The position numbers were made by a program, and so were the translations under genes. A DNA stretch of 64,000 nucleotides from Tabrizicola aquatica (GTDB lineage: Bacteria > Pseudomonadota > Alphaproteobacteria > Rhodobacterales > Rhodobacteraceae). Of this stretch, positions 52,093-61,043 are shown piece by piece. Location: the NCBI RefSeq assembly GCF_002900975.1, contig NZ_PJON01000004.1:248001-312000 (forward strand), in the 5' to 3' direction. Numbering within the stretch: position 1 is the first letter of the stretch; every line of letters begins with the position of its first letter. The notes under the pieces were generated by a model. That model was not told the origin of the DNA. It searched no databases and saw only the letters and a list, made by a program, of their open reading frames with translations.

Positions 52093-52115
52093 GTGGCATT
52101 GCTGCCACCTTTTTT
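52093..52115 (+). terminator. Terminator-like hairpin with T-run on the plus strand
   Basis: GTGGCA-TTGC-TGCCAC followed by CTTTTTT. No plus-strand gene ends just upstream, so it may end an unseen transcript or be chance. Confidence 0.4.
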
Positions 52116-52119
52116 GGCA

Positions 52120-52143
52120 AGTCGGGCTGAAGCCCGACCTACG
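52120..52143. repeat. GTAGGTCGGGC hairpin at the cobQ stop codon
   Basis: AGTCGGGCTGAAGCCCGACCTAC; the TAG of cobQ lies inside the CTAC end of this palindrome. It is a common proteobacterial hairpin type and may serve as the cobQ terminator. Confidence 0.7.
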
Positions 52144-53578
52144 CCAGTTCCAGAAGCCGATCGGTTGCGATGTGGGTGGCCAGATGATCGGCGAGGGCGT
52201 CGAGTGTCTCTTCGACCGTGCGGTCATAGCTCGTATTGCCCGGCGTCACCCCAAGGCTGGCCAGGAAGGCGCGGCGGAAGGCGTCTTCGGTGAACATGCC
52301 GTGCAGATAGCTGCCCATCACGCGGCCATCCTCGCGCATTGCCCCTTCGGGCTGGCCGTCCACGGTGAACATCGGGCGGTCACGGTCGGGGCCGGTCGTG
52401 CGGCCAAGGTGGATTTCGTAGCCTTTCACCTGCGTGCCAGAGGCGGGATGCAGGGCCGTGGTTTCGGTGACGCGCTTGTCGGGGGTCATGGTGGTGGTGA
52501 GGTCGAGGAGGCCGAGGCCGGGCACGCTGCCCGGCTTGCCCTCGATCCCGTCGGGGTCGGCGATGTCGCGGCCAAGCATCTGGTAGCCGCCGCAGAGGCC
52601 GAGGACCTTTGCGCCGCGCCTGAGGGCGGCCTGAAGGTCGATGTCCCAGCCTTGGGCCCGGAAATGCGCCAGGTCGGCGATGGTGGCCTTGGAGCCGGGG
52701 AGGATGATCAGGTCAGCCTCGACCGGCAGCGGCTGGCCGGGTTTGACGATCCGCAGCGTGACGCCGGGCTCCTGCGCCAGGGGGTCGAGGTCGTCGAAAT
52801 TGGCGATGCGGTTCAGGTGCGGGACGGCGATCAGGAAGCTGCCGCTGCCCCGCGTGCCGCCGAGGTCGGCGGCATCCTCGGCGGGCAGTTTGTGGGCATG
52901 CGGGAACCACGGCACGACGCCAAGGCCGGGCCAGCCGGTGCGCTGCTCGATCAGGCGGTAGCCGTCGTCGAAGAGGCGCGTATCGCCGCGGAACTTGTTG
53001 ATCAGGAAGCCCCTGATCATCGCGGAGTCGTCTGGGTCCAACACGGCCTGGGTGCCGACCAGTTGCGCGATGACGCCGCCGCGGTCGATGTCGCCGGTCA
53101 GGATCACCGGCACATCGGCGGCGCGAGCGAAGCCCATGTTGGCGATGTCGTTCGCGCGGAGGTTCACCTCGGCCGGGCTGCCCGCGCCTTCGACGATCAC
53201 AAGGTCGGCCTTGGCCTGCAGGCGGTGGAAGCTGTCCAGGACCGGGGCCATCAGTTGCGGCTTCAGCGCGGCATAGTCCCTTGCGCGGACGGTGGTCAGG
53301 CGCTGGCCTTGCACAATGACCTGCGCGCCCGTCTCGGATTCCGGTTTCAGGAGGACGGGGTTCATGTCGACATGCGGCTGCACCCCGCAGGCGCGGGCCT
53401 GCAGGGCCTGGGCGCGGCCGATTTCTCCACCTTCGGCGACGGCGGCGTTGTTCGACATGTTCTGCGGCTTGAACGGGCGGACGGTCAGGCCCTGGCGGGT
53501 GTAAAGCCGGCAAAGGCCGGCGACCAGCATCGACTTGCCGACGTTCGAGCCGGCACCCTGGATCATCACGCGTTTCAT
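52139..53578 (-). CDS. cobQ: Cobyric acid synthase
   Basis: A 479-residue glutamine amidotransferase adding four amide groups (b, d, e, g) to adenosylcobyrinic diamide. The N-terminal nucleotide site is [20 protein letters not shown]. The glutaminase domain holds the catalytic Cys in [15 protein letters not shown] and His in [14 protein letters not shown]. It overlaps btuC by 4 bases. Its stop codon lies in a palindromic repeat. Confidence 0.95.
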   Translation of the reverse strand: MKRVMIQGAGSNVGKSMLVAGLCRLYTRQGLTVRPFKPQNMSNNAAVAEGGEIGRAQALQARACGVQPHVDMNPVLLKPESETGAQVIVQGQRLTTVRARDYAALKPQLMAPVLDSFHRLQAKADLVIVEGAGSPAEVNLRANDIANMGFARAADVPVILTGDIDRGGVIAQLVGTQAVLDPDDSAMIRGFLINKFRGDTRLFDDGYRLIEQRTGWPGLGVVPWFPHAHKLPAEDAADLGGTRGSGSFLIAVPHLNRIANFDDLDPLAQEPGVTLRIVKPGQPLPVEADLIILPGSKATIADLAHFRAQGWDIDLQAALRRGAKVLGLCGGYQMLGRDIADPDGIEGKPGSVPGLGLLDLTTTMTPDKRVTETTALHPASGTQVKGYEIHLGRTTGPDRDRPMFTVDGQPEGAMREDGRVMGSYLHGMFTEDAFRRAFLASLGVTPGNTSYDRTVEETLDALADHLATHIATDRLLELA

Positions 53579-54630
53579 GCCTTGCGGGCCATGAGCCAGA
53601 GGAAGAACACGCCCCCGACAAGGCCGGTGACCACGCCGATCGGCATATCCTCGGGCGCCATGACGATGCGGGCGACGGTGTCGGCGGCAACCAGGAAGAT
53701 CGCGCCAAGGAGGGCGGAGAGCGGCAGGACACGGGTGTTGTCCCCGCCGACGGCGAGACGGACGAGGTGGGGCATCATCAGCCCGACAAAGCCGATGAGG
53801 CCCGAGAAGGCAACCATGACTCCGGTGATCAGGGCGCCCGCGACAAAGACGGTCAGGCGGAACCGCGCGACGGGGATGCCGAGGGAGGCGGCGGTTTCAT
53901 CCCCGAGGGACATGGCGTTGAGGGCCGGGGCCTGGGACCAGAGCCAGAGGCCGGCGGGCAGCAGGACGGCAAGCGGGTAGATCAGGTGGCCCCACTGGGC
54001 AAGGCCCAGGCCGCCGAGCATCCAGAACACGACGGTATGGGTGGCCTTGGGATCGCCGAGGAAGATCAGGATATTGGCGCCCGCCATGATGATGAAGCTG
54101 ACGGCGACGCCGGCCAGGACCAGGCGGTCGGCGCTGGTGGCCCCGGTCACGCGCGCGACGGCGAGGACAAGGAGGGTCGCGGCAAGCGCCCCGCCGAATG
54201 CCAAAAGCGGCACGGTGAGGAGGCCGAGGAAAAGCCCGGTGTGCAGAAGCGCCGCGATGGCCCCGAACGCCCCGCCCGAGGAGATGCCCAGGAGGTGGGG
54301 GTCGGCAAGCGGGTTCCGCGTGACCGACTGCAGGGCCGCGCCCACGATCCCGAGGCCGGCACCGACAAGGGCCGCGAGCAGCGCGCGGGGGAAGCGGATG
54401 TCCCAGACGATGGCCTCGCGGCCGGGGGTCCAGTCGGGGGTGACAAGGCCGGGGACGACATGGTTTGCCAGCACGCCCCAGACGGTGGCCAGCGGGACGG
54501 CGACCGCGCCGACCGAGACGGCGGTGAGGATGGCAAGGAGGAGTACCCCGCCGCCGCCAAGGGCAAGGGCGGCCCGGCGGGTCAGGCGGAGGGTGGCGGA
54601 AGCCGGGGTGGAAAGCGGGGTTTCGGTCAT
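53575..54630 (-). CDS. btuC: Vitamin B12-type ABC transporter permease
   Basis: A 351-residue FecCD/BtuC-family permease with many membrane spans. It has [40 protein letters not shown] and [20 protein letters not shown], all typical. Siderophore permeases share these features, so B12 as substrate rests on the riboswitch upstream and on coupling to cobQ. The ATG at 54630 was chosen. A 966-base gap separates it from btuF upstream. Confidence 0.9.
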   Translation of the reverse strand: MTETPLSTPASATLRLTRRAALALGGGGVLLLAILTAVSVGAVAVPLATVWGVLANHVVPGLVTPDWTPGREAIVWDIRFPRALLAALVGAGLGIVGAALQSVTRNPLADPHLLGISSGGAFGAIAALLHTGLFLGLLTVPLLAFGGALAATLLVLAVARVTGATSADRLVLAGVAVSFIIMAGANILIFLGDPKATHTVVFWMLGGLGLAQWGHLIYPLAVLLPAGLWLWSQAPALNAMSLGDETAASLGIPVARFRLTVFVAGALITGVMVAFSGLIGFVGLMMPHLVRLAVGGDNTRVLPLSALLGAIFLVAADTVARIVMAPEDMPIGVVTGLVGGVFFLWLMARKA

Positions 54631-54718
54631 GTGCGTCCCACCGGGGCTGCTTCTCGGCGCTCTTTCCGGCCCTTGGCGCAAGTCGAGAGGCGCGGCAGTG
54701 GCGGATTGGCCAGGGTGC

Positions 54719-54750
54719 GCTCGTCGATGCACTTCGTGCACTCCTCGCTG
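54719..54750. repeat. Dispersed GCTCGTCGA palindrome, partial copy 5
   Basis: Only the left arm is recognisable (GCTCGTCGATGCACTTCGTG then CACTCCTCGC). The right arm is replaced by unrelated sequence, so this looks like a decayed copy at the edge of the repeated block. Confidence 0.7.
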
Positions 54751-54900
54751 GTCGGGCGGGGCGCGGTCCGTGGCGCTCCATCACCATGCGGCCGGAAGCG
54801 GGGGTGCCTCTGGCTGTGCCGGGGCAGATCGGCCGGCGGAAGCTGGCCTGGCGTCCCGGGACGGCTTGTCGATCCGGCCCCGGCACAGCAAGGCGTGCAA

Positions 54901-55407
54901 GCGAAGAGCGGCGAAGCCATGCGATGAGCGGTTCGGGGGATTGCGGACGCCGAGGTGCCTGTCGCCACGGTTTCGGCCCTGCGCCAAGATGACATCGTCT
55001 GGGCGGTCCGGCCTGCAAGGAAAGTGCCGTGGTCCGTGGCGGGGGCCTGCGGTTCGTGCATCCGGGGCTGGGTCAAGTTGACCGGGGTGACAAGCAATGT
55101 CGCGGTCATGCTTGGCCCCTTGGGAACGATGAAGGTTGTGACCGACTTGCCGCGCTGGCGAAGCCACTCGATGGGCGTCTCGGGGGAACCGCGGGCGCGG
55201 GCGTTCCCTCTGCCAAGGTTTCGGCCCTGTGCCGCCCGGCTATCGTCTGGGCGGCCAGACCTGCGAGGAAAGCGTCATGCGCCGTGCCGGGGGCCTGCGG
55301 TTCGCGCATCCGGCGCTGGGTGGGGTTGACCGGGGTGGCAAGCAGCGTCGCGGTCGTGACTGTGCAAAGGCCGCAGCGAAGAGCGGCGAAGCCGTGCGAT
55401 GAGCGGC
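54901..55407. repeat. Degenerate direct repeat, two units plus a third partial
   Basis: Unit 1 starts at 54901 (GCGAAGAGCGGCGAAGCCAT), unit 2 near 55152 and a third start at 55376. Shared cores include GGTTTCGGCCCTG, ATCGTCTGGGCGG, GGGGGCCTGCGGTTCG and TTGACCGGGGTG. Spacing is about 250 then 225 bases, with scattered substitutions. Confidence 0.75.
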
Positions 55408-55596
55408 TTGTGGGGCGCACCGGCGCAGGAGTGCAGTCTGACATTGTCGCACTCATCCCGCGCATTCCACGGTCGGCTGTGCGGCAGAACGTCCCCCACG
55501 CCCCGCGCCCGTGACCACAACCCGGCGCGGCGTGCGCGCGGACCCGCTGCGCGAGAAGCGCGGCGGGCAGCAGGGTCATGGCGGCGCGGCGGTGCA

Positions 55597-56526
55597 TCAC
55601 TTGTCCCAGAAGCCCGCGACCAGCTTTTCCACCGCGCGGATGTTGCGGGGGCCGGGCGTGGCCTCGACATACTCAAGGACGACATACCGATCATTCTTCA
55701 CCGCGTCGACATTGGCGAAGGCGGGGTTGGCTTCCAGGAAGGCGATCTTCTGGTCCGCCGTCACGTCGCCGTAGTTGACGATCACGATCACTTCGGGGTT
55801 CCGCTCGACCACTGGCTCCCAGGCGACGGTGGCCCAGCTTTTGTCCAGGTCGTCCATGATGTTGCGGCCGCCTGCTGCCTCGATCAGGGCGGTGGGCATG
55901 GCATAGGCGCCGGCGGTGAACGGGGTCTCTTCGCCCGAGTCGTAGACGAAAACGCGCAGCGGCGTGGTGCGGTCGACGGCGGCGGTGATCTCGGCCAGCC
56001 GGGCCTCATAGCCGGCGACCAGCTCTTTCGCGCGGTCCTCGATCCCGAAGATGATCCCGAGGTTTAAGAGGTCGGCGTACATGTCCTGCATCGAGGATTT
56101 GGCCTTGGGACCGACGAAGATGCAGCTTTCGGTCAGCTCGTAGGTCTTGATGCCCAGGGGTTCCAGCGTCTCGGGCGTGACCTCGCCGCCGACCTTCATG
56201 CCGTAGTTCCAGCCGGCGAAGAAGAAGTCGGGTTCGGCACCGACGAGGACCTCACGCGTGGGGTATTGGGCGGACAGTTCCGGCAGTTCGGCGATCCCGG
56301 CGCGGAGTTCTTCGTCCAGGGTCTTCCAGCCGGAGACGCCGGTGTAGCCGACCATGTGGTCGCGCAGGCCAAGGGCCAGCATCATCTCGATCAGGTTCAC
56401 GTCATTGGCGATGGCGCGGGCGGGGGGGGCGTCGAAGGTGACGGTCCGGTTGCAGCTTGGCACGGTGACGGGGAAAGCCAGCGCGGGGGTGGCGGTGAGG
56501 AGAAGGGCAAGGAGGGCGGTTTTCAT
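55597..56526 (-). CDS. btuF: Vitamin B12-type ABC transporter substrate-binding protein
   Basis: A 309-residue periplasmic protein of the FecB/BtuF class. The signal peptide is MKTALLALLLTATPALA. SCNRTVTFDAPPARAIAND begins the first lobe, and the sequence ends KLVAGFWDK. B12 is inferred from the riboswitch-led operon; related proteins bind iron chelates. It ends next to the repeat-rich gap that separates it from btuC. Confidence 0.85.
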   Translation of the reverse strand: MKTALLALLLTATPALAFPVTVPSCNRTVTFDAPPARAIANDVNLIEMMLALGLRDHMVGYTGVSGWKTLDEELRAGIAELPELSAQYPTREVLVGAEPDFFFAGWNYGMKVGGEVTPETLEPLGIKTYELTESCIFVGPKAKSSMQDMYADLLNLGIIFGIEDRAKELVAGYEARLAEITAAVDRTTPLRVFVYDSGEETPFTAGAYAMPTALIEAAGGRNIMDDLDKSWATVAWEPVVERNPEVIVIVNYGDVTADQKIAFLEANPAFANVDAVKNDRYVVLEYVEATPGPRNIRAVEKLVAGFWDK

Positions 56527-57285
56527 CTAATGGTCCGTCAGGTGGAAGGAAAAGCGGGGGGCCGTGCCGGTGCGGTCGATGCGCGTGGCGACACGGAAGG
56601 CGCGGGAGATGGTGGCCTCGGTCAGGGCCTGGTCGGGGGGGGCGTCGGCGATGACGCGGCCCTGGTCCAGGATCAGGACACGGTCGGCGAATTCGGCGGC
56701 CAGGGTCAGGTCGTGCAGGGTGCAGACGACGGCCAGGCCAAGGCCGCGCAGCAGCCGCAGCAGTTCCAGCTGGTGCCGGATGTCGAGGTGGTTGGTGGGT
56801 TCGTCCAGCACCAGGATGCGCGGTTCCTGCGCCAGGGCGCGGGCAACCATGACACGCTGACGCTCACCCCCCGACAGGGTGCCGAAGCGGCGGTCGGCAA
56901 GCTGGGCAAGGTCCATCCGCAAAAGGGCCGCGTCGGTGATCGCCTTGTCGCGCGCGCCCGGCCCCATGCCCTGCCGGTGCGGCAGGCGGCCAAGAGACAC
57001 GATCTCGCGGCAGGTCAGGGCAAAGTCGGTGGGTTGTTCCTGCAGGACAGCGGCGACGATGCGGGCGGCCTCGCGCGCGGAGTGCTGCCAGAGGTCGCGG
57101 CCCTGGACGAGGACGGTGCCCGAGAGCGGGGCCTGGTGGCGGTAAAGGAGGCGCAGGAGCGAGGATTTGCCGGCCCCGTTCGCGCCGCAGATCGCCAGAA
57201 CCTCGCCCTCGGCCAGGGTGAACGAGATGTCGTGCAGGATCGCCGGGGCGCGTTTCGGGCCCCACGTCACGCCCTTGACCTGCAT
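56527..57285 (-). CDS. btuD: Vitamin B12-type ABC transporter ATP-binding protein
   Basis: A 252-residue ATPase with Walker A GANGAGKSSLLRLLY, signature FGTLSGGERQRVMVARALAQ, Walker B ILVLDEPTNHLD and switch His in CTLHDLTLA. It belongs to the FepC/BtuD class. I chose the ATG at 57285; GTG codons at 57288 and 57294 are possible, the latter overlapping the DUF1636 stop. It ends directly before btuF. Confidence 0.9.
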   Translation of the reverse strand: MQVKGVTWGPKRAPAILHDISFTLAEGEVLAICGANGAGKSSLLRLLYRHQAPLSGTVLVQGRDLWQHSAREAARIVAAVLQEQPTDFALTCREIVSLGRLPHRQGMGPGARDKAITDAALLRMDLAQLADRRFGTLSGGERQRVMVARALAQEPRILVLDEPTNHLDIRHQLELLRLLRGLGLAVVCTLHDLTLAAEFADRVLILDQGRVIADAPPDQALTEATISRAFRVATRIDRTGTAPRFSFHLTDH

Positions 57286-57290
57286 CACGG

Positions 57291-57740
57291 TCACTGGATC
57301 GCCCCTTCCCGCGTGACGATCATCGCGGCGGGGATGCGGGCGAGCGTGGTGTCGATCAGGCCCGGCGGCAGGTCGCGGCCGGTCATCCAGCCGTCGTCCA
57401 GGGCGGCATAGGCGCGGGCAAACTCGACCAGTTCGTCCAGGGGCTGGTCGGGGTCGATGTCGCCGAAAAGCCAGGTCGCCTTTTCGGTGGCCCGCCAGCC
57501 GACGATGCAGGGCTTGCCATGGTCGGGCACGCACCCGGCAAGGCAGGCGGTGCCCGAAACCTCGAACTGGTCGCCAAGGCCCGCGGCCGAGATCGCGGCG
57601 CGCAGGTTCTTCAGCAGCTGGAACCCTTGCGTGCAGGCCTGGCCGGTATGCTTGCAGGCCTTGCAGACAAGGATCTGGTGCGGCGCGGATTGCGGCACGG
57701 CATAAGGTCGGGCGCGGCGGCCCTGGGGAAGATCGTCCAT
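57291..57740 (-). CDS. DUF1636 ferredoxin-like protein, second copy
   Basis: A 149-residue DUF1636 protein. Cys are at 26, 29, 36, 66, 70 and 78 (ILVCKACKHTGQAC; GTACLAGC). It shares only the general layout with the copy at 49568. It is the first gene behind the second cobalamin riboswitch. GGAAGGAGTG precedes the ATG at 57740; a GC-rich stem (57753-57770) touches that ribosome site, so translation may be controlled. Function unproven; electron transfer or cobalt handling is possible. Confidence 0.8.
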   Translation of the reverse strand: MDDLPQGRRARPYAVPQSAPHQILVCKACKHTGQACTQGFQLLKNLRAAISAAGLGDQFEVSGTACLAGCVPDHGKPCIVGWRATEKATWLFGDIDPDQPLDELVEFARAYAALDDGWMTGRDLPPGLIDTTLARIPAAMIVTREGAIQ

Positions 57741-57784
57741 CGAACACTCCTTCCGGGGCACCCCGCCCGGTGGGTCACGTCTTC

Positions 57785-57984
57785 GATGGCAGGTCTCCTG
57801 ACTTCGCGGGTCGCCGCTTCCCCCTGCCTTCCCGGCCTGCCGTTCAGACGGCGGGGCCAGTGGCGTGAGAGGGGTCGCTCGCCGCTTACAGTTGCGGGGG
57901 CAGTCGGGGATTTGGCGGCTGATGCCTACACCTCACCCCGTTCCCTTTTCACCCGGCCGCGCTTGGCTTGGCCGGGAACCATCA
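57785..57984 (-). ncRNA. Cobalamin riboswitch 2 (upstream of DUF1636-btuDF)
   Basis: On the minus strand it begins GATGGTTCCCGGCC and has GCCACTGG (plus-strand 57857-57864). It ends with the B12 box AGTCAGGAGACCTGCC (plus-strand 57788-57803). A short expression platform with the stem CCGGGCGGGGTGCCCCGG lies directly before the ribosome site of the DUF1636 gene, which suggests translational control. It occupies most of the 321-base gap to gluconokinase. Confidence 0.96.
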
Positions 57985-58061
57985 CCAATCTGTGTGCGCC
58001 GGAATGCGGGGCGGGGCAAGACGGAAAACGACGCCCCCGGGACCAGAGGCGGCAGGCGCGG

Positions 58062-58571
58062 TCAGGGAAGCCGGGCCAGGATGGCATCGACCAGCTCCGG
58101 AAGCGGCTGGGCGATGTCAACGGTAATCGCTTCGTCCGGGCCCGGAGGCTCCAGCGCGGCGAACTGGCTGTCCAGCAGCGAGAGCGGCATGTAATGGCCG
58201 GTACGCTGCGCCATGCGGGCGGCGATCAGGTCGCGACTGCCCGCAAGGTGGACAAAGGTGACCGGCCCCCCTGCCCCGGCCCGGATGCGGTCGCGATAGG
58301 CGCGTTTCAGGGCCGAGCAGCCAAGGATCACCGGCGCCTCGGCCCGCAGGGTGGCGGCCACCTGGTCCAGCCAGGGCCAGCGGTCGGCGTCGGTCAGAGG
58401 CACCCCGGCGCGCATCCTGGCGACGTTCTCGGGCGGGTGCAGGTCGTCGCCATCGCGGTAGCGAATCGCCAGGCGGGTCGCCAGCGCCTCGCCGACCGAG
58501 GATTTGCCGCAGCCGGCGACGCCCATGATCACCAGCCTCAGGGCGTCTTGCGGGGGGTGGGTCGTGGTCAT
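58062..58571 (-). CDS. gntK: Gluconokinase
   Basis: A 169-residue kinase phosphorylating gluconate to 6-phosphogluconate for the Entner-Doudoroff or pentose phosphate routes. The P-loop is VIMGVAGCGKSSVGEALA. RDGDDLHPPENVARMRAGVP and ILGCSALKRAYRDRIRAG are signature regions. It is a single gene, divergent from the RgpF pair. The start is the ATG at 58571; the preceding frame is open but has no better site. Confidence 0.93.
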   Translation of the reverse strand: MTTTHPPQDALRLVIMGVAGCGKSSVGEALATRLAIRYRDGDDLHPPENVARMRAGVPLTDADRWPWLDQVAATLRAEAPVILGCSALKRAYRDRIRAGAGGPVTFVHLAGSRDLIAARMAQRTGHYMPLSLLDSQFAALEPPGPDEAITVDIAQPLPELVDAILARLP

Positions 58572-58777
58572 GGCGGGCTCCAGTCCGGGCGGGGGGCCAG
58601 AATGGCAGAGGATGTGGCGGGGAAAAGGGCGAAAGTGCCACGCGGATCGGCGACCGGGCGCCACCTTTGTGCGGAGGCGCTTGCCTTGCGCCCAGGTTGT
58701 TTCTTAAGAGTGCGTGTGAGTGGTGCGCAGATCGCCCTATGGTTGTCTGTTTCCCCGTTGCTGGGAGAGGTACGAGT

Positions 58778-59851
58778 ATGCAGACACCCTGGAAGCTGTG
58801 GCGGGAACTGGACCGTCTGGGGCAGCAACTGCGCGGCGTCACCGAGAGGTTCACCGATCCCTTGCAGCAAAAGCGCCTGGACAAGCTGGTGGCGAATGGG
58901 TTGCCCTGCCTGCAGGGCCAGGTGCCGCTGACGGACCGGGTCGCGCTGTTCCTGGTCTATCAGCCGGGGGGTCTTAGTGCCTCGACCTTTGGCACGCTGC
59001 GCTGGCTGGCCGGGCTGGGCTATGCGCCACTTCTGGTCTCGAACGCGCCGCTTTTGCCGGCCGACCGCGAGGCGTTGCAATCGCTGGTCTGGCGCGCGGT
59101 CGAGCGGCCGAATTTCGGCTATGACTTCGGCGGCTACCGTGACGGGCTGACCTTGCTGGAGCAATGGTCCGTGCGGCCGGAAGAGCTGTTGATCCTGAAC
59201 GACAGCATCTGGCTGCCGGTCCTGCCGGAAAGCGACCTTGCCGCGCGCCTTGCGGCCGAGCCGGCCGAAGTGGCCGGGACGATCCTGCGCAAGCGCGGGG
59301 AGGAGCGGTTTCTGGAAAGCTATCTGTACCGGCTGCGCCGCCCGGCGCTGGAGCATCCGGCCTTTCGCGATTATTGGTCCCGGCTGCGGCTGACATCGAA
59401 CAAGTACTACGTCATCCGCCGGGGCGAACGCGGATTCAGCGCGGCGATGCGGGCGGCGGGGCTGCGGGTGGCTGGGGTCTATGACACCGAAACCGCCGCG
59501 CTGCACCTGGCCGAGCAGGACGACGATTTTCTGCACCGGACACTGGAACATGCGGCCTATATCGACCCCCACCTGCAGGCCGAACGCGATCACCTGCTGG
59601 CGTCGCGCGGGCGCAGTTTCCGGTCGGCCACGGTGGCGCATGTCGGCAAGGTGCTGGAGAAGCGGCAGCTTTATTCCAGCTTCCCCTATGCGTCGGTCCA
59701 GCTGATGGGATATCCGGTGCTGAAGAAATCCGCCGAGCCGATCAGCCGCGCCTGGCGGCAGGCGCATCTGCGCGCGATCGAGGCCGGGCGGCTGCACGCG
59801 CCGCCGCCGCCGATCCTGTCCGAAGTCCAGGCACGGGACGCCGCAGGGTGA
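58778..59851 (+). CDS. RgpF-like glycan biosynthesis protein 1
   Basis: A 357-residue protein of the rhamnan synthesis F (RgpF, PF05045) family. Key segments are VALFLVYQPGGLSASTFGTL, RPNFGYDFGGYRDGLTLL and ELLILNDSIWLPVLPESDL. In streptococci RgpF takes part in making cell-wall rhamnan. Here there are no rhamnose genes, so the product is a putative glycosyltransferase-like protein for a surface glycan. GGGAGAGG precedes the ATG. It overlaps the second copy by 4 bases. Confidence 0.8.
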   Translation: MQTPWKLWRELDRLGQQLRGVTERFTDPLQQKRLDKLVANGLPCLQGQVPLTDRVALFLVYQPGGLSASTFGTLRWLAGLGYAPLLVSNAPLLPADREALQSLVWRAVERPNFGYDFGGYRDGLTLLEQWSVRPEELLILNDSIWLPVLPESDLAARLAAEPAEVAGTILRKRGEERFLESYLYRLRRPALEHPAFRDYWSRLRLTSNKYYVIRRGERGFSAAMRAAGLRVAGVYDTETAALHLAEQDDDFLHRTLEHAAYIDPHLQAERDHLLASRGRSFRSATVAHVGKVLEKRQLYSSFPYASVQLMGYPVLKKSAEPISRAWRQAHLRAIEAGRLHAPPPPILSEVQARDAAG

Positions 59852-60987
59852 GCCTGCCGCCCTGGTGGAAGATCAAGCGCGAGTTGGCGCGGGTGCGGGA
59901 CGCGGCCACGCGCGCCCTGGGTCGCGCGCTGGTCGAGCCGCCGCGCCAGTGGCTGTACGACCGGGCGACCGACCGCAACGAGCGGGTGACGCCGGGCCGC
60001 CTGCCCCTGACCGGGCGGGTTGCGGTGCTGGTGCTGTTCCAGCCGCGTGGGATTGCTGCATCCGTGCAACTGACGCTGGACCATCTGGCTGCCGAGGGCT
60101 GGTCGGTGCTGGCGGTGTCCAATGCGCCCCTGTCCGACGCCGACCGGGCACTGGTGCAGGAGAAAGCCGCGCTGGTGCTGGAACGGCCCAATGTCGGCTA
60201 TGACTTTGGCGCCTATCGCGCGGGCGTGCGGCGGCTGGACCGGCTGGGCCACCGGCCCGAGCGACTGATCCTGATGAACGACAGCACCTGGTTTCCCTTG
60301 CGCGAAGGTGACGACACCCTGCGCCGGATGGAGGCGATGGGTGTTGGCATGGTCGGGCATATCTTCAAGACCGAGGGCACCGCAGACAGGGACCATGTCG
60401 AATCGCACCTGCTGATGTTCGACGCCAAGGCGCTGGCGCATCCGGCGCTGACCGGGTTCTGGCGGGACTATCTGATGTCGGACGACCGGGTGCTGACGAT
60501 CCGGCACGGCGAGAAGGGGCTGACCCGCGCCGTCCGTGCGGCGGGGCTTGAGGTTCGTGGCCTGATCGGTCGGGACAGTCTTATCACCCACCTGCGAGTG
60601 TTGGACGATGCCGAATTGCTGGCTGTCCTGCGCGAGGTGGTGCATCACCGCGCGGATGCCAAAACCTTGTGCGAGGGAATTGCCGCCGCCGCCGCAGCGG
60701 GGCTGGACTGGCGCGAGGATTTCCTGGCCTGGGTGGACAGGGCGCTGGCGAATTCGTTGCAGCACATGGTCTCGACCACGTTCATCGCGCCGGCGATGCA
60801 GGTCTGCGGGATGGGCTTCGTGAAAAAGACCAGTGACCGCCGATTCCATCTGGCCCGGCAAAAGGTGCTGGAACTTGACGCAGCGGGACGCATCGCGCCG
60901 CTGCATCCCGCCGTCCGCGCCGAGATCACGGCCAGCGTGGCGGGCTGGAAACCGTCTGCCGCAGAGGCGCGGATGGCGGCGGCCTGA
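59848..60987 (+). CDS. RgpF-like glycan biosynthesis protein 2
   Basis: A 379-residue homologue of the preceding protein, with VAVLVLFQPRGIAASVQLTL, RPNVGYDFGAYRAGVRRLD and ERLILMNDSTWFPLREGDD. It starts with GTG overlapping the upstream TGA. The N- and C-terminal regions diverge between the two, so they may have different acceptors. They form a two-gene unit ending at a strong inverted repeat shared with convergent leuD. Confidence 0.8.
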   Translation: MSLPPWWKIKRELARVRDAATRALGRALVEPPRQWLYDRATDRNERVTPGRLPLTGRVAVLVLFQPRGIAASVQLTLDHLAAEGWSVLAVSNAPLSDADRALVQEKAALVLERPNVGYDFGAYRAGVRRLDRLGHRPERLILMNDSTWFPLREGDDTLRRMEAMGVGMVGHIFKTEGTADRDHVESHLLMFDAKALAHPALTGFWRDYLMSDDRVLTIRHGEKGLTRAVRAAGLEVRGLIGRDSLITHLRVLDDAELLAVLREVVHHRADAKTLCEGIAAAAAAGLDWREDFLAWVDRALANSLQHMVSTTFIAPAMQVCGMGFVKKTSDRRFHLARQKVLELDAAGRIAPLHPAVRAEITASVAGWKPSAAEARMAAA

Positions 60988-60995
60988 GCAAGGCG

Positions 60996-61030
60996 GCTGC
61001 ACCCCGCCACGCAAGGCGCGGCGGGGCAGC
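60996..61030. terminator. Inverted repeat between the RgpF pair and leuD
   Basis: GCTGC-A-CCCCGCC pairs with GGCGGGG-CAGC across a short loop, between two convergent genes. No clear T-run follows in either direction, so the strength as a terminator is uncertain. Confidence 0.55.
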
Positions 61031-61043
61031 TTGTGTCAAGAGG

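Larger units (their letters stand above)
54631..55596. other. 966-base gap with repeated blocks, no confident gene
   Basis: This interval splits btuF from btuC. It begins with the left arm of the GCTCGTCGA palindrome (54719-54750). It then holds two degenerate direct repeats and the start of a third (54901-55407). ORFs run through it on both strands, but their products are Arg/Pro/Ala-rich without a family match, and the frames are not preserved between copies. I see no promoter, RNA gene or insertion-sequence end that I can defend. Confidence 0.6.

Noticed and set aside
51827-53980. A 717-codon plus-strand ORF
   Set aside because: It is antisense to cobQ and the start of the outer-membrane gene. 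It has no recognisable domain and no sensible start.
54627-55600. Two minus-strand ORFs (160 and 164 codons) in the btuF-btuC gap
   Set aside because: They are low-complexity, share sequence only because the DNA is repeated, and lack a common start. I treat the interval as repeat DNA.
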